A DNA stretch of 64,000 bases from Myroides phaeus (GCF_009799805.1 NZ_CP047050.1:2866001-2930000); one strand, 5' to 3'; counted from the first letter of the stretch, positions 18,829 through 30,264 are shown. Numbers and translations are program-made. The notes: generated by a model from the letters alone, not told the origin.

Positions 18829-19764
18829 TTAACCTAAAAATTTTGTTAACTCTTTATTTGTTTCAACAATTGCATTTACACTTGATGCAAATTTCTCAGC
18901 CTCTTGTTGATTTAACTTTACGTCTACGATTTCCTCAACACCATTTTTACCGATAATACAAGGAACACCAATAAACAATCCTTTATGTCCGTACTCTCCT
19001 TCTAATAAAACTGAACAAGGAATAAGACGTTTTTGATCATTTAAGATACTATCAACAACACTTGCAACTGCTGCTCCAGGTCCGTACCAAGCAGAAGTAC
19101 CTAACAATTTAGTAAGTGTAGCTCCACCTACCATTGTTTGTTTTACTACTTCCTCTTGCTCTTCAGCACTTAAAATATCATTCACTGGAATACCTTTGTA
19201 AGTAGCTAAACGCATTAAAGGCAACATTGTAGTATCTCCGTGTCCACCAATTACCATACCTTGAATATCATTAATTGGCTTACCTAATTTTTGAGATAAG
19301 AAATATCTAAAACGAGAAGAGTCTAATGCTCCACCCATTCCGATTACTCTATTTCTATCTAATCCTGTAATTTTTAATGCTGCATAAGCCATTGTATCTA
19401 AAGGATTAGTTACAACAATAAAAATTGCTTTTGGAGAAACAGCTAATGCTTGTTCTATTACAGATTTAACAACACCTGCATTCGTTCCGATTAACTCTTC
19501 TCTTGTCATTCCTGGTTTACGAGGAATACCAGAAGTAATAACAACTACATCACTATTTGCCGTGATAGAATAATCGTTAGTACTACCTTTTACTACTGTA
19601 TTAAATCCTGTAGTAGATGCACATTGCATAATATCCATTGCTTTTCCTTCTGCATAACCTTCTGCAATATCAACTAATGCAATTTCACTTGCAATCCCTC
19701 TATAGGCGATAACATCAGCACATGTAGCTCCCACATTACCTGCCCCAATAATTGTAACTTTCAT
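18829..19764 (-). CDS. mdh: Malate dehydrogenase (LDH-like type)
   Basis: This TCA-cycle enzyme oxidises malate to oxaloacetate with NAD+. The 311-residue protein has the Rossmann motif GAGNVGATCAD at residues 7-17, the nucleotide-binding acidic residue in VDIAEG, the substrate arginines in RKPGMTREEL, VTNPLDTMAY, and the catalytic His in GGHGDTTM near residue 174. It lies downstream of gyrB on the same strand, but a hairpin separates them, so it is at most partly co-transcribed. Confidence 0.96.
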   Translation of the reverse strand: MKVTIIGAGNVGATCADVIAYRGIASEIALVDIAEGYAEGKAMDIMQCASTTGFNTVVKGSTNDYSITANSDVVVITSGIPRKPGMTREELIGTNAGVVKSVIEQALAVSPKAIFIVVTNPLDTMAYAALKITGLDRNRVIGMGGALDSSRFRYFLSQKLGKPINDIQGMVIGGHGDTTMLPLMRLATYKGIPVNDILSAEEQEEVVKQTMVGGATLTKLLGTSAWYGPGAAVASVVDSILNDQKRLIPCSVLLEGEYGHKGLFIGVPCIIGKNGVEEIVDVKLNQQEAEKFASSVNAIVETNKELTKFLG

Positions 19765-19783
19765 AAACTATTTATTTTATTGC

Positions 19784-19819
19784 AAAAAAAGGTCAGGCAT
19801 ATATAATGCTTGACCTTTT
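19784..19819 (-). terminator. Terminator after gyrB
   Basis: AAAAGGTCAGGCAT pairs with ATGCTTGACCTTTT (one G-T pair); on the minus strand it ends in a T run, 24 bp past the gyrB stop. Confidence 0.85.
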
Positions 19820-19842
19820 CTTTATTATTTTTCAATTAATTA

Positions 19843-21792
<1,950 letters not shown>

Positions 21793-21809
21793 CTAAAATA
21801 AGTAACGTA

Positions 21810-21840
21810 CAAATATACAATACTTATAACACTTTATCAA
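21810..21840 (-). promoter_or_regulatory. gyrB promoter
   Basis: Minus strand: TTG (21840-21838), 20 nt, TATATTTG (21817-21810), 27 bp before the gyrB start. Confidence 0.78.
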
Positions 21841-21881
21841 CAAATCCCCTTTCATATATCCCCTAAAACAACAAAAAAATC

Positions 21882-21914
21882 AAAAAAAAACGCAGATATT
21901 TTCATATCTGCGTT
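21882..21914 (-). terminator. Terminator after the GreA-like gene
   Basis: AACGCAGATAT pairs perfectly with ATATCTGCGTT around a 4-nt loop; the A run at 21882-21890 gives a T run on the minus strand. Confidence 0.92.
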
Positions 21915-21939
21915 CTATAGCTATTGAATAATTTTTTAA

Positions 21940-22392
21940 CTACTCTAAGTGATGAATTGTAAATTCACAATTATTAAAAGTGAATCTATCGTGCAATTTT
22001 CTACCTAATAATTCTTTTGCAATTGGAGCATCCATTGATACGGCTAATACCGACTTATCTTCAACTACAATTTTAGGTAAAGCAGCTGAAATAAACAGGT
22101 TTACTGAATTTACCTGTACATAGCTACCAAATTCTACTACATTACTTACTTTATCATCATTAATTTTAGATACTACATCACGCATTGCAATGCTTTCAGA
22201 GATCTTTTTACTAATGTTTTCTTGTTCAAGATGCATCATTGACAACCCAGTCTCGTGTTTATCACCTGCAGAACTTTTGGCGTCGTTCTGTGCATCTATT
22301 GCTAAATCTTCGACGATACCTTGCAAAGCACTCACTTTGTCATTTAACCGCTCTAAACAAATTGCTTTCAGCTTCTTTTTTAGTGTCATCAT
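21940..22392 (-). CDS. GreA/GreB-like protein
   Basis: This 150-residue protein has an N-terminal charged helical hairpin region (residues 1-75, with DAKSSAGDKHETGLSMM) and a C-terminal beta-rich part (VEFGSYVQVN ... APIAKELLGRKLHDRF). That is the architecture of GreA-type elongation factors, which enter the RNA polymerase secondary channel. Homologues in Flavobacteria are often labelled 3-oxoacyl-ACP synthase, a name its size and sequence do not support. A minus-strand -7 element TACTTTTG lies at 22456-22449. The precise role (transcript cleavage or another channel-binding function) is not settled by sequence. Confidence 0.7.
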   Translation of the reverse strand: MMTLKKKLKAICLERLNDKVSALQGIVEDLAIDAQNDAKSSAGDKHETGLSMMHLEQENISKKISESIAMRDVVSKINDDKVSNVVEFGSYVQVNSVNLFISAALPKIVVEDKSVLAVSMDAPIAKELLGRKLHDRFTFNNCEFTIHHLE

Positions 22393-22551
22393 TTTGTTTT
22401 TTAATTCCTTTTAATCAATAAAGGGGCATGAATTGTTGTTTGTTGTGACAAAAGTAAGTTTTTAATCTTATGAAAGAAACTGAATTGTGCATATTTTAGC
22501 AATAATTAATCAAAAACAATCATTTTTTTGATTTTTCCAATTTTTTTATTC

Positions 22552-24315
22552 TCAAAAATCGAATTTATACATTGCTCCACCCATAACCTGTACTCCTTGT
22601 ACTCGGAAATTATCAAAATTACTGTACTTATCATTCAGTAAATTGCTTCCTTTGACAAATAATGTCCAATTTTTTGTAGGTCTATAGCCAACTTTAATAT
22701 TCAAATCAACATAGTCGTTTAACTCTACAACTTGTGGTGAATCTATTGTGTTATAATCTCCGATTAATCCGGTAGGATTAACTGTAAATGCATCTTTTCT
22801 TTTTCCAACATAAAACACATCTAAACCAGCAAACCATTGGTCTGTAAAGTCAAATTTAAAATCAGCACCAGCTTTTACTTTCGCTAAATTCCAAGCCTCG
22901 ATCGCGTCTGTATCATAGTTATTCCACTCTCCGTGAATTCCCATAGACACATTCTCTTCAAAGTCAAAACGCAATTCACCAAATAAATTAAACGTTTTTA
23001 ATGTATTGTACTCTACTCCAAAAGAGTTTCCAAACATATAAGGAACCTTAGCTTCATTTAAAGAAAATTCATTGTGCACAAAAAATGCTTTATCGCTCTC
23101 TCTTTTATAAGAACCTTTTACGTTATATGAAATTGTATTATCTAACTTTCCTTTTAAACCAATGTAGATGTCATACTTCTCATCAGTAGGAGTAATCAAT
23201 AAGTCTGGAGATACAAACGGATTTGCCTCTGTAAACTGTCTGAAAGAATTTTGTTTTAATCCTCCTTCAATACCTGCATACGTTACTAATAACCCAGGTA
23301 CTAAATTATAAGATGCCTTAATCTGTGGATACACATAAACATTGTTTTGTGTCTTTCCTGCAACCTTACCATCATTGTAGAAAATACCTAATCCCAACTG
23401 AACAGAATAATCGTCATCTTGGAAAGTTAAACTTGGCTGTGCACCAATGTTTAAATGTTTGTACTCAATTTTATCAGCTGTAAACGCATTTTTATACTCT
23501 GTTCCAACATAGTCAACAATAAGTCCTAAGTTAGCCTCACCAATTCCCAATTGTGTTTTTACGTGTGGCTTAACTGTCACACGGTTTTCAACCGAACTAA
23601 AGTCATCCCAAAAATGGTCATAATGTAAATCAAGATTGGTAAACGGACTATTTCTAAACTCTAATCCCGCATTTACAAATACGTTTTTGTAATGCTGACT
23701 TTCATCTACTCCGCTCAACATTTCTTTACTAAACAAAACATCTTTTGTAGGTAAACCGTACCAATTACTCAATTGGTAACTTCCTCCTACTTCAGCATTC
23801 CATCCAAAATTATCTAATTGACCTCCATATACTAAACCTGCTTTAGTTTTAGAAAAAGCGTCATCTAACAATAAGTCTTTAATTCCCCCTTGAGAAGAAA
23901 AATGTGAAGCATATCCAGCTAAAAAGCTGTTTTTATTCAACTTATGACTCAAAAAAGCTTCTCCGTTTAAGTTTGTGTAGTTACCCGCACCAAACATCAC
24001 GTAGTTATTGAATTTTTTCAAACGTTCAGACTTCTCAACTTCAGCCGCTTTACCTTTCTCAGGCACAAACGTTGAAGCTACAGGAAACGAACTGATCGTA
24101 TACACTACATCCTTTTTCTTAGTTGTAGCATCCTCATCTGTATTAGGCAACGCTCTAACTTTAAAAGCATCAGAAATAGTAGCATCATACGCGCGAACCA
24201 CGTTTACTACTTCCGTACCTAATTTATTAGTATCATTTGTTTTTTCTTGCGCAAATGCTGTACCTCCTAAAAGCGTAACAGCAGAAAAAATCGTATATAT
24301 CTTATTATTATTCAT
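22552..24315 (-). CDS. Outer-membrane beta-barrel protein (TonB-dependent receptor-like)
   Basis: This 587-residue protein has a signal peptide (IYTIFSAVTLLGGTAFAQ) and a long series of alternating aromatic strands typical of a porin-type barrel (NNYVMFGAGNYTNLNGEAFL, GYRPTKNWTLFVKGSNLLND). It ends in a C-terminal phenylalanine (GGAMYKFDF), the BAM recognition signature. The pattern at the end (NLLNDKYSNFDNFRVQGV) is that of the last strands of TonB-dependent receptors, but there is no recognisable plug domain or CarboxypepD repeat. It starts 24 bp after the TPR gene and is presumably co-transcribed with it. Confidence 0.75.
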   Translation of the reverse strand: MNNNKIYTIFSAVTLLGGTAFAQEKTNDTNKLGTEVVNVVRAYDATISDAFKVRALPNTDEDATTKKKDVVYTISSFPVASTFVPEKGKAAEVEKSERLKKFNNYVMFGAGNYTNLNGEAFLSHKLNKNSFLAGYASHFSSQGGIKDLLLDDAFSKTKAGLVYGGQLDNFGWNAEVGGSYQLSNWYGLPTKDVLFSKEMLSGVDESQHYKNVFVNAGLEFRNSPFTNLDLHYDHFWDDFSSVENRVTVKPHVKTQLGIGEANLGLIVDYVGTEYKNAFTADKIEYKHLNIGAQPSLTFQDDDYSVQLGLGIFYNDGKVAGKTQNNVYVYPQIKASYNLVPGLLVTYAGIEGGLKQNSFRQFTEANPFVSPDLLITPTDEKYDIYIGLKGKLDNTISYNVKGSYKRESDKAFFVHNEFSLNEAKVPYMFGNSFGVEYNTLKTFNLFGELRFDFEENVSMGIHGEWNNYDTDAIEAWNLAKVKAGADFKFDFTDQWFAGLDVFYVGKRKDAFTVNPTGLIGDYNTIDSPQVVELNDYVDLNIKVGYRPTKNWTLFVKGSNLLNDKYSNFDNFRVQGVQVMGGAMYKFDF

Positions 24316-24339
24316 TGTTATCTTGTTCTTAGTTATGCA

Positions 24340-27300
24340 TTATTGAGCAATAGATGAGTTTCTCTTTGCCTCTTCCCCTTTAATCTTAGCAAGCTCTTGT
24401 TTTGCTTCATTTACAACATCTGTAAACTCACCAAAATTATTTGTTACACTTTCTAAAATGTAAGTTGCTTGGTAACTATCTTTCAACTGATAAAAGTTCT
24501 TAGCCATTAACACCAATCCTTTTGCCCCGTAGTACTTATACCCAGAGTAATCTTTTGCTAACTTCTGTACGCTCTCGTTAGAGGCATCAAACTTACCTTC
24601 TTTGTTTTTGTAATAAGCATCAAAGTACAATGCCTCAGCAGCTAACTCTCCTTTTGCTAATTTCAACACTTCTTGGTACGCTTTTTTCGCTTTTGCATCA
24701 TCTTTCGTAGCAAACGCAGTTCTTGCAATAATCACCTGTGCATCACTCTTCACTTTATTATCTGTTTTTGGCATTTTCAATACAGCCTCTGCATAACGCA
24801 ACGCATCGTTGTACTGGTTTTGCTCATACGATAACTTCATTAAGTTAGACTTTGCAAACACAACATTCTGTTCTTGCACAGCCTCATTATCTAAACGTTT
24901 TAAAGCAGTTGTTGCCTTACTTACGTTTTTATTCTTCAAGTAAATTTCAGCTAATCTTGCAAGTGAAATCTCAGAGTATTCACTCTTCTCACTATTCACT
25001 ACAGCTTCATAATTAGCTGTTGCTTTATCCATATTATTCTCTGCAAAGTACATTTGACCTAAGTAGAAATGTGCTTGCAATGCTTTTTGTCCAGAAGGGA
25101 AGCTTTTTAAATACTTCTCATAGCCTGCAATCGCTTGCTGTGTATTATTCTGAACATATTGCTTCTCAGCAGACTCATACGTATCTTTATCTAACTCTGC
25201 ATCCGTTACCTTCACAAAAGAAAGTCCTTTCACCCAAGCAGCATATTCATCTACCTTACCATTATCAACATAGATTAAACGCGCATTTTGCACAGCCTCT
25301 AATGCCTCTGGAGAATTAGGAGATTCCTTAACCACTTGTTTAAACTTAGCTAATGCCGCATCAGATTTATTTGCATTGTAGTTAATTAACCCTTGACGTA
25401 AAATAGCTCTCGCTTTAAAACTTGACGTAGGATAATCTTTTAACAACTTATCAAAAGCAGCCACAGCCTTAGTAGACTCATTCATCACATCGTGACTTAC
25501 CCCAATTTCATACTGCGCATCATCTGCTAAGTTAGAAGTAGGATAATCCTTCACAAACTGCGTTAAGTCTTCAATTTTTCTTGCATGACGATCTACAAAA
25601 CCATAGCTCAATGCTTTTTGGAAACGCGCATACTCTACATCCACTTTATTCGCTTCAATAACTTTGTTGTACGCCTCCATTGCAGGCCAGTATTTACCCA
25701 ATACAAAACTACAATCCCCTAAACGTAAGTTAGCATCAATGCTTCTCGCCTCGTTTTTAGGATTACCATCCACATATTGTTTAAAGTACGTAGCCGCATT
25801 AGCATAATCCTTCATTTTAAAATAAGAATACGCTAAATTGTAATTCAAATTCTCGCGCTCGTTCAATCCTTTAGCAGCTGGATTCTCTCCAAATGCTTTA
25901 AACACATTGATAGATTCAGCAAACTTGTTCAAGTAAAACAATGTTTCACCTTTCCAATATTGTGCCTTAGCAGTATATTTTAAATTTTGCTTCTCAGCCA
26001 ACGACTTATCAAATAAGTTCAACGCCTCATTGTATTGTCCATCACTAAACAATTCCAATCCGCGTAAGAAAGCAACCTGTTGGTAAACTTCCCCATTAGC
26101 CTTAGAGCGATTTTTCTCTAATAAAGCCAACGCCTCTTTGTAGTTTTTAGAAGTAACATACGAATCGATTAACAACGATTCCATTTCCCCTTTGTATGGA
26201 GAAGAAGGGTATTTAGTAATATACGCATTCAATACTTCAGGAGTACTCACATACGCATTACCAATATCATAACTCAACTTCGCATAATTTAAGAAAGCAT
26301 CCTCTTGAATTCCCGCATCAAAACGCATTTCAGAAGCATTCTTAAAAGCATTAAGCGCTTGAGTTTTTTTATGTGTATTCAAATAACTTTCTCCCAAGTG
26401 GTAGTAAGCATTTTGAGCGATAGCATTATCACCACCAATAATCTTGTTGAATTGCTCAATCGCATTAGGGTAATCTTTAGACTTGTAATAAGCATATCCC
26501 AACTGATAGAAGTCAGTATTGCTCCACTTGCCATTCTTCCCTTTATATTTCAACAAATAAGGCAATGCTTTATCATATTGTTTCAAGTTAAAATAACTCT
26601 CTCCAACAATTTTAGACAATTCAGATTGTTCCTCAGGTGTAGCCACTTTCATTTGAGCATTCCCTTTAGCAATCGCCTCTTGGAAATTACCCGTTTTAAA
26701 ACTCATATCCGCTTGATAATACCCCATTTTCTCTTTGTAAGTAGATTTAGTTTCTACTTTATCAAAAAGCTTTTTAGCATCGTCAAACTTATCAGAGTCA
26801 TATGCGATGTATCCAAGGTAATATGTAGCTTGTTCACCCCATACCCCATTTGGACTAACGCGTTTTAAATATTTTTCTGCTTCTTTTTTATTTTTAGCAT
26901 AGAAATAACTATATCCTTTTTCAAAGTTGAAACGGTCTAACACTTTCTCGTTAGCAATAGCATTTTCTTTTACTTTAGATGCATAGTGAAGTGACTTAGC
27001 GAAATTACCTTTTGAGAAATAGTAATCCGTTACTTCCACATACGCTTGGTTCTGTTTAGAACTCGTAGGGTAATTTTTAACAAACTCGTCAATCTTATCC
27101 TCCGCACCATCTTGATCTAAGCGAATTGCACAGTTTGCGATATAATAAACACAATCAGCTTCCACTTCCTTATTATGAGCAGTAGGATTGTTTTTCACTT
27201 TAGAAAATAATAATTGAGCAGCTAAATACTGTTCCTCATCATACAGAGCCACAGCGTGTCTAAAATCAGCTAATTCGTCTACATAAATAGCTGATTGCTG

Positions 27301-27363
27301 TGCACTTGCAGTTATACTCCCAAGCGCGAGAGTTAAATAAGCTAATCTATTATTTTTGCGCAT
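24340..27363 (-). CDS. Periplasmic tetratricopeptide-repeat protein
   Basis: This 1007-residue protein has a signal peptide (LAYLTLALGSITASAQQ) followed by about 20 or more TPR/Sel1-like helical pairs over its whole length (for example YYQADMSFKTGNFQEAIAKG, AQYEIGVSHDVMNESTKAVA). The repeats resemble those of YbgF/BamD-type scaffolds. It is the first gene of an operon with the outer-membrane barrel gene, suggesting a periplasmic scaffold that works with that barrel. A TATATTTG element on the minus strand (27394-27387) lies in an inverted repeat upstream. Confidence 0.85.
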   Translation of the reverse strand: MRKNNRLAYLTLALGSITASAQQSAIYVDELADFRHAVALYDEEQYLAAQLLFSKVKNNPTAHNKEVEADCVYYIANCAIRLDQDGAEDKIDEFVKNYPTSSKQNQAYVEVTDYYFSKGNFAKSLHYASKVKENAIANEKVLDRFNFEKGYSYFYAKNKKEAEKYLKRVSPNGVWGEQATYYLGYIAYDSDKFDDAKKLFDKVETKSTYKEKMGYYQADMSFKTGNFQEAIAKGNAQMKVATPEEQSELSKIVGESYFNLKQYDKALPYLLKYKGKNGKWSNTDFYQLGYAYYKSKDYPNAIEQFNKIIGGDNAIAQNAYYHLGESYLNTHKKTQALNAFKNASEMRFDAGIQEDAFLNYAKLSYDIGNAYVSTPEVLNAYITKYPSSPYKGEMESLLIDSYVTSKNYKEALALLEKNRSKANGEVYQQVAFLRGLELFSDGQYNEALNLFDKSLAEKQNLKYTAKAQYWKGETLFYLNKFAESINVFKAFGENPAAKGLNERENLNYNLAYSYFKMKDYANAATYFKQYVDGNPKNEARSIDANLRLGDCSFVLGKYWPAMEAYNKVIEANKVDVEYARFQKALSYGFVDRHARKIEDLTQFVKDYPTSNLADDAQYEIGVSHDVMNESTKAVAAFDKLLKDYPTSSFKARAILRQGLINYNANKSDAALAKFKQVVKESPNSPEALEAVQNARLIYVDNGKVDEYAAWVKGLSFVKVTDAELDKDTYESAEKQYVQNNTQQAIAGYEKYLKSFPSGQKALQAHFYLGQMYFAENNMDKATANYEAVVNSEKSEYSEISLARLAEIYLKNKNVSKATTALKRLDNEAVQEQNVVFAKSNLMKLSYEQNQYNDALRYAEAVLKMPKTDNKVKSDAQVIIARTAFATKDDAKAKKAYQEVLKLAKGELAAEALYFDAYYKNKEGKFDASNESVQKLAKDYSGYKYYGAKGLVLMAKNFYQLKDSYQATYILESVTNNFGEFTDVVNEAKQELAKIKGEEAKRNSSIAQ

Positions 27364-27378
27364 TTTTTTTCAGATTTA

Positions 27379-27433
27379 TATATTGCCAAATATATCATTT
27401 TATACTCTTTAAAACTTATATTTTGGCAATATA
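27379..27433. repeat. Inverted repeat at the TPR-gene promoter
   Basis: TATATTGCCAAATAT (27379-27393) and its near-perfect inverted copy ATATTTTGGCAATATA (27418-27433) are separated by 24 bp. The left arm overlaps the -7 element of the TPR operon. It also lies between the lrgB stop and that promoter, so it could be an operator or part of lrgB termination. Confidence 0.6.
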
Positions 27434-27468
27434 TTGTCTAAAATGCCGTTAAAAATTATCTGCAGACT

Positions 27469-28167
27469 TTATAAATACGGTGCAATCAACCCTAAGATAA
27501 TAGGCGCTAACACTGCTGTTAGTATTCCATTGAAAATCATACCAACACTTGCAAAGGCTCCGTACTTATTACTAATTTCCATTGCTTTCATAGTTCCCAT
27601 CGCGTGAGAAGAAGTACCCATTGCGATTCCCTGTGACATTGGATTGCTTATTCGCGATAAGTTTAAAAATTTAAAACCAATCATACTACCAAATATTCCA
27701 GCTATCATAACTGCAGCTGCAGTAACAGAAGGAATACCGTTTACAGCTTTTGAAATTTCTAAAGCGATAGGTGTACTTACAGATTTAGGTGCTAACGACA
27801 GGATAATCTCCTTGTCAGCTCCAGTCCATTTCGCAAGAAGTACAACCGAAACTACCCCTACTATACATCCAGCTAATTGACTAAACAAAATAGGCACTAA
27901 TTGCTTTTTGATTTTATCCCATTGCACATAAAGTGGCACAGCAAGAGCAACAATAGAAGGCTTTAGAAAAAAGTCGATATACTGTCCTGCTACGTGATAA
28001 TTATCGTAAGGTATTTTTAAAATTAAAAGGTAGCTAATCAGTACCCCTGTAGATAAGATGATCGGATTAAAAATAACCCATTTCTTTTTTGAAGTCAAGT
28101 AGATTCCTACAGAATAAATTGCTAACGTCAAGAAAAGTAAAAACGTTGGGTTTGCTAAAAATTCCAT
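27469..28167 (-). CDS. lrgB: LrgB/CidB family membrane protein
   Basis: This 232-residue inner-membrane protein with about six hydrophobic segments has the LrgB pattern: LAPKSVSTPIALEISKAVNG, an AAVMIAGIFGSMIG helix, and SHAMGTMKAMEI near residue 190. In other bacteria LrgAB/CidAB affect murein hydrolase activity, pyruvate transport or organelle-like metabolite export. Its start overlaps the lrgA stop by one base (TAATG), so the two are translationally coupled. Confidence 0.92.
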   Translation of the reverse strand: MEFLANPTFLLFLTLAIYSVGIYLTSKKKWVIFNPIILSTGVLISYLLILKIPYDNYHVAGQYIDFFLKPSIVALAVPLYVQWDKIKKQLVPILFSQLAGCIVGVVSVVLLAKWTGADKEIILSLAPKSVSTPIALEISKAVNGIPSVTAAAVMIAGIFGSMIGFKFLNLSRISNPMSQGIAMGTSSHAMGTMKAMEISNKYGAFASVGMIFNGILTAVLAPIILGLIAPYL

Positions 28168-28508
28168 TATTTTTTTCGTAATAATTGGTGAGTTAATCCA
28201 GTGACAAAAATGACTAATGCTGTACTCACAAGAGTTGCTACAACAATAGGAACGATAGACTTACTTAATATTCCAAAGTAATTCAACATCGCCACACACG
28301 GCGGAACAAAGAAGATTCCCATATTCTTTATTAAAAAATCCGTTATTCCTCCAATAGATTCAACTTTAATCCAACCAATTTTTAATAAGGTCCACAAGAA
28401 AACTAACCCTATTATACTTGAAGGTAATTTTACATTAGTAAGGTAAACTACTAACTCTCCAAACGCGAGTGATCCTACAATCACCGCCACTTGTTTAATT
28501 AAATTCAT
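28167..28508 (-). CDS. lrgA: CidA/LrgA family holin-like protein
   Basis: This 113-residue protein has four hydrophobic segments and the LrgA features LPSSIIGLVFLWTLLKIGWI and FFVPPCVAMLNYFGIL. It is the first gene of a two-gene operon with lrgB. A minus-strand -7 element TAATTTTG is at 28535-28528. No LytSR-type two-component regulator lies nearby. Confidence 0.9.
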   Translation of the reverse strand: MNLIKQVAVIVGSLAFGELVVYLTNVKLPSSIIGLVFLWTLLKIGWIKVESIGGITDFLIKNMGIFFVPPCVAMLNYFGILSKSIVPIVVATLVSTALVIFVTGLTHQLLRKK

Positions 28509-28693
28509 TTTATATAAAGATTTAGCACAAAATTACTAAACAAACTTTTCTCAGCATAGACATAATTAAATAAAATAAATTTATTTAACATACCGTTATA
28601 ACTACATCCTATATAAAACTACTTCTTAATGATTTAGTAACATTAGAATTGAATTGATAACCTTAATGTAATATTACTCACAAATGCATTAAG

Positions 28694-28798
28694 TATGTTT
28701 GCAATGTAATAATTCAAAAAGGGAGAAATTATAGAATAAATAAGTTTGGTTAAGTTGGTTAGTTACTACAAGGGATGCTATATAAGCCTCCCTTTTTT
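28694..28798 (+). ncRNA. Probable small RNA or attenuated leader upstream of ftsE
   Basis: A perfect -7 element TATGTTTG at 28694-28701 is followed by about 90 bp without an ORF, ending in a terminator hairpin (AAGGGA-GCT, loop ATATA, AGC-TCCCTT, then seven T). The start of the predicted transcript, AAAAAGGGAG at 28716-28725, can pair with CTCCCTTTTT at 28789-28798, competing with the terminator stem. It is either a stand-alone RNA closed by a long-range stem or an attenuator. No -33 TTG was found at standard spacing. The rest of 28509-28693 and 28799-28920 shows nothing further. The Rfam Flavo-1 family is one candidate; I cannot test it. Confidence 0.5.
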
Positions 28799-28920
28799 TA
28801 TTTCAGATAAGCAAGGCCGACAAAAAACGACCATTTCACTCTCAACTTTGCACTTTTTAGCTTTAATATATCATTTATAATAGATATCTTACTATTTTTA
28901 CACCAAAATAATCATTCATT

Positions 28921-29610
28921 ATGTCTCGAACAGTTTTATCCTTACAAGGAGTAGATATTTTCCAAAACAAACACAAGGTGCTTTCTAACGTAAACTTAGA
29001 AGTTAAAAAAGGAGAATTTATATACATCATTGGTAAAACAGGTGCTGGTAAAAGTAGTTTTATGAAAACACTTTACGCAGATATTCCTTTAACGATAGGC
29101 GAAGGTTCTATTGTGGACTATGATTTGAAAGCTTTAAAAGAAAAAGATATTCCTTATTTAAGAAGATCATTAGGTATTGTATTCCAAGATTTCAAATTAT
29201 TGCCAGACCGCACTGTTTATGGTAACTTGTACTTTGCTTTACAAGCGACAGGTTGGACAGAAAAAGAGGCGATGAACCGCAAGATAGAAGAAGTACTTGA
29301 TAGCGTTGGTATGTTAGCACATATTCAAAAAATGCCACACCAATTATCTGGTGGAGAACAACAGCGTATAGCTATTGCACGTGCTTTATTAAATGATCCA
29401 GACTTAATTTTAGCAGATGAGCCAACAGGTAACTTAGACCCACAGACAAGTTCTGATGTAATGGACCTATTACTTAAAATTAACGAAGCAGGACGTACAA
29501 TCATAATGGTTACTCACGATTATGCTTTATTATTAAAATATCCATCTAAAACACTTAAATGTGACGATGGTACCCTATTTGAAGTAATTCACAGAACAGC
29601 TCAAAACTAA
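28921..29610 (+). CDS. ftsE: Cell division ATP-binding protein FtsE
   Basis: This ABC-type ATPase partners the membrane protein FtsX and controls septal peptidoglycan hydrolases. Its 229 residues show Walker A GKTGAGKS near residue 38, Q-loop VFQDFKLLPDRTVYGN (FtsE-type), signature LSGGEQQR, Walker B LILADEP, and the H-loop in MVTHD. ftsX is not adjacent, as in many Bacteroidota. A terminator follows directly. Confidence 0.93.
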   Translation: MSRTVLSLQGVDIFQNKHKVLSNVNLEVKKGEFIYIIGKTGAGKSSFMKTLYADIPLTIGEGSIVDYDLKALKEKDIPYLRRSLGIVFQDFKLLPDRTVYGNLYFALQATGWTEKEAMNRKIEEVLDSVGMLAHIQKMPHQLSGGEQQRIAIARALLNDPDLILADEPTGNLDPQTSSDVMDLLLKINEAGRTIIMVTHDYALLLKYPSKTLKCDDGTLFEVIHRTAQN

Positions 29611-29628
29611 GCTGTCTTTATAACACAT

Positions 29629-29664
29629 AAAAAGCCCTATACAATATTGTATAGGGCTTTTTTT
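29629..29664. terminator. Bidirectional terminator between ftsE and the CYTH gene
   Basis: AAAGCCCTATACAAT and ATTGTATAGGGCTTT form a perfect palindromic stem, with A and T runs on the two sides; the two genes converge on it. Confidence 0.93.
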
Positions 29665-30184
29665 ATATCACTTGTCTTAACAATAAATCACTATAAGACA
29701 CATCAATCAAATCTTCCTTTCGCAACTGCAATAAATTAAAAAACTCATCGCATTGCATACGCAACTCCTCTAAAGTTAAATCCACTCCACTATTACAAGC
29801 TTCAACTTCTACAAAACATCCTAAGCCTTCTACTCTATCCAAATGAATACTTACATTATCCTTTACATACTTCCGACGAACCTTAGCCACCTTAACTTTA
29901 ATACCAAATTGCAACTCTAAAATAGCACCCAAAGCAGGATTACTCTCGTGCTTATAATACAACACATCCGATTGTTTTACACCAGCCGTATTCTCTCTAT
30001 TATAATAGATCAACGAACTATAAGAGTCATACTCACGTAATTTCACACGCCCTTTCGGAACATTATAATACGTATCTACCTGTTTCATATCTCCCTCACA
30101 GTAAATAGGCAAACTATCCAATTTACACTTAACTGCCTCATAATTATTTACACGAGCCTTAAACTCCACATTAATTAGCTCCAT
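29663..30184 (-). CDS. CYTH-domain protein (class IV adenylate cyclase-like)
   Basis: This 173-residue protein belongs to the CYTH (CyaB/thiamine triphosphatase) superfamily, a tunnel fold that binds triphosphates. Visible elements are NVEFKARV at the N-terminus in place of the usual ExExK, KQVDTYYNVPKGRVKLREYD, the IYYNRE strand, the IHLDRVEGLGCFVEVEA pair of acidic strands, and a helical C-terminus. I chose the ATG at 30184 because the family motif should begin within a few residues; an upstream ATG at 30214 would add ten non-conserved residues. Cyclase versus phosphatase activity cannot be decided. Confidence 0.8.
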   Translation of the reverse strand: MELINVEFKARVNNYEAVKCKLDSLPIYCEGDMKQVDTYYNVPKGRVKLREYDSYSSLIYYNRENTAGVKQSDVLYYKHESNPALGAILELQFGIKVKVAKVRRKYVKDNVSIHLDRVEGLGCFVEVEACNSGVDLTLEELRMQCDEFFNLLQLRKEDLIDVSYSDLLLRQVI

Positions 30185-30232
30185 ATAACTTAAATTAAAG
30201 CCACAAGATACCAAAATGAAAGTAATAAAAAC

Positions 30233-30264
30233 AAAAAAGCCTTACTAATTAAAGTAAGGCTTTT
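30233..30264 (-). terminator. Terminator of the thrS-infC-rpmI-rplT operon
   Basis: AAAAGCCTTACT pairs with AGTAAGGCTTTT, followed on the minus strand by T residues, about 40 bp past the rplT stop. A T run on the other strand suggests bidirectional use. Confidence 0.9.

Noticed and set aside
26305..26868. 187-codon plus-strand frame inside the TPR gene
   Set aside because: Antisense shadow of repetitive coding sequence; hydrophobic by base composition only.
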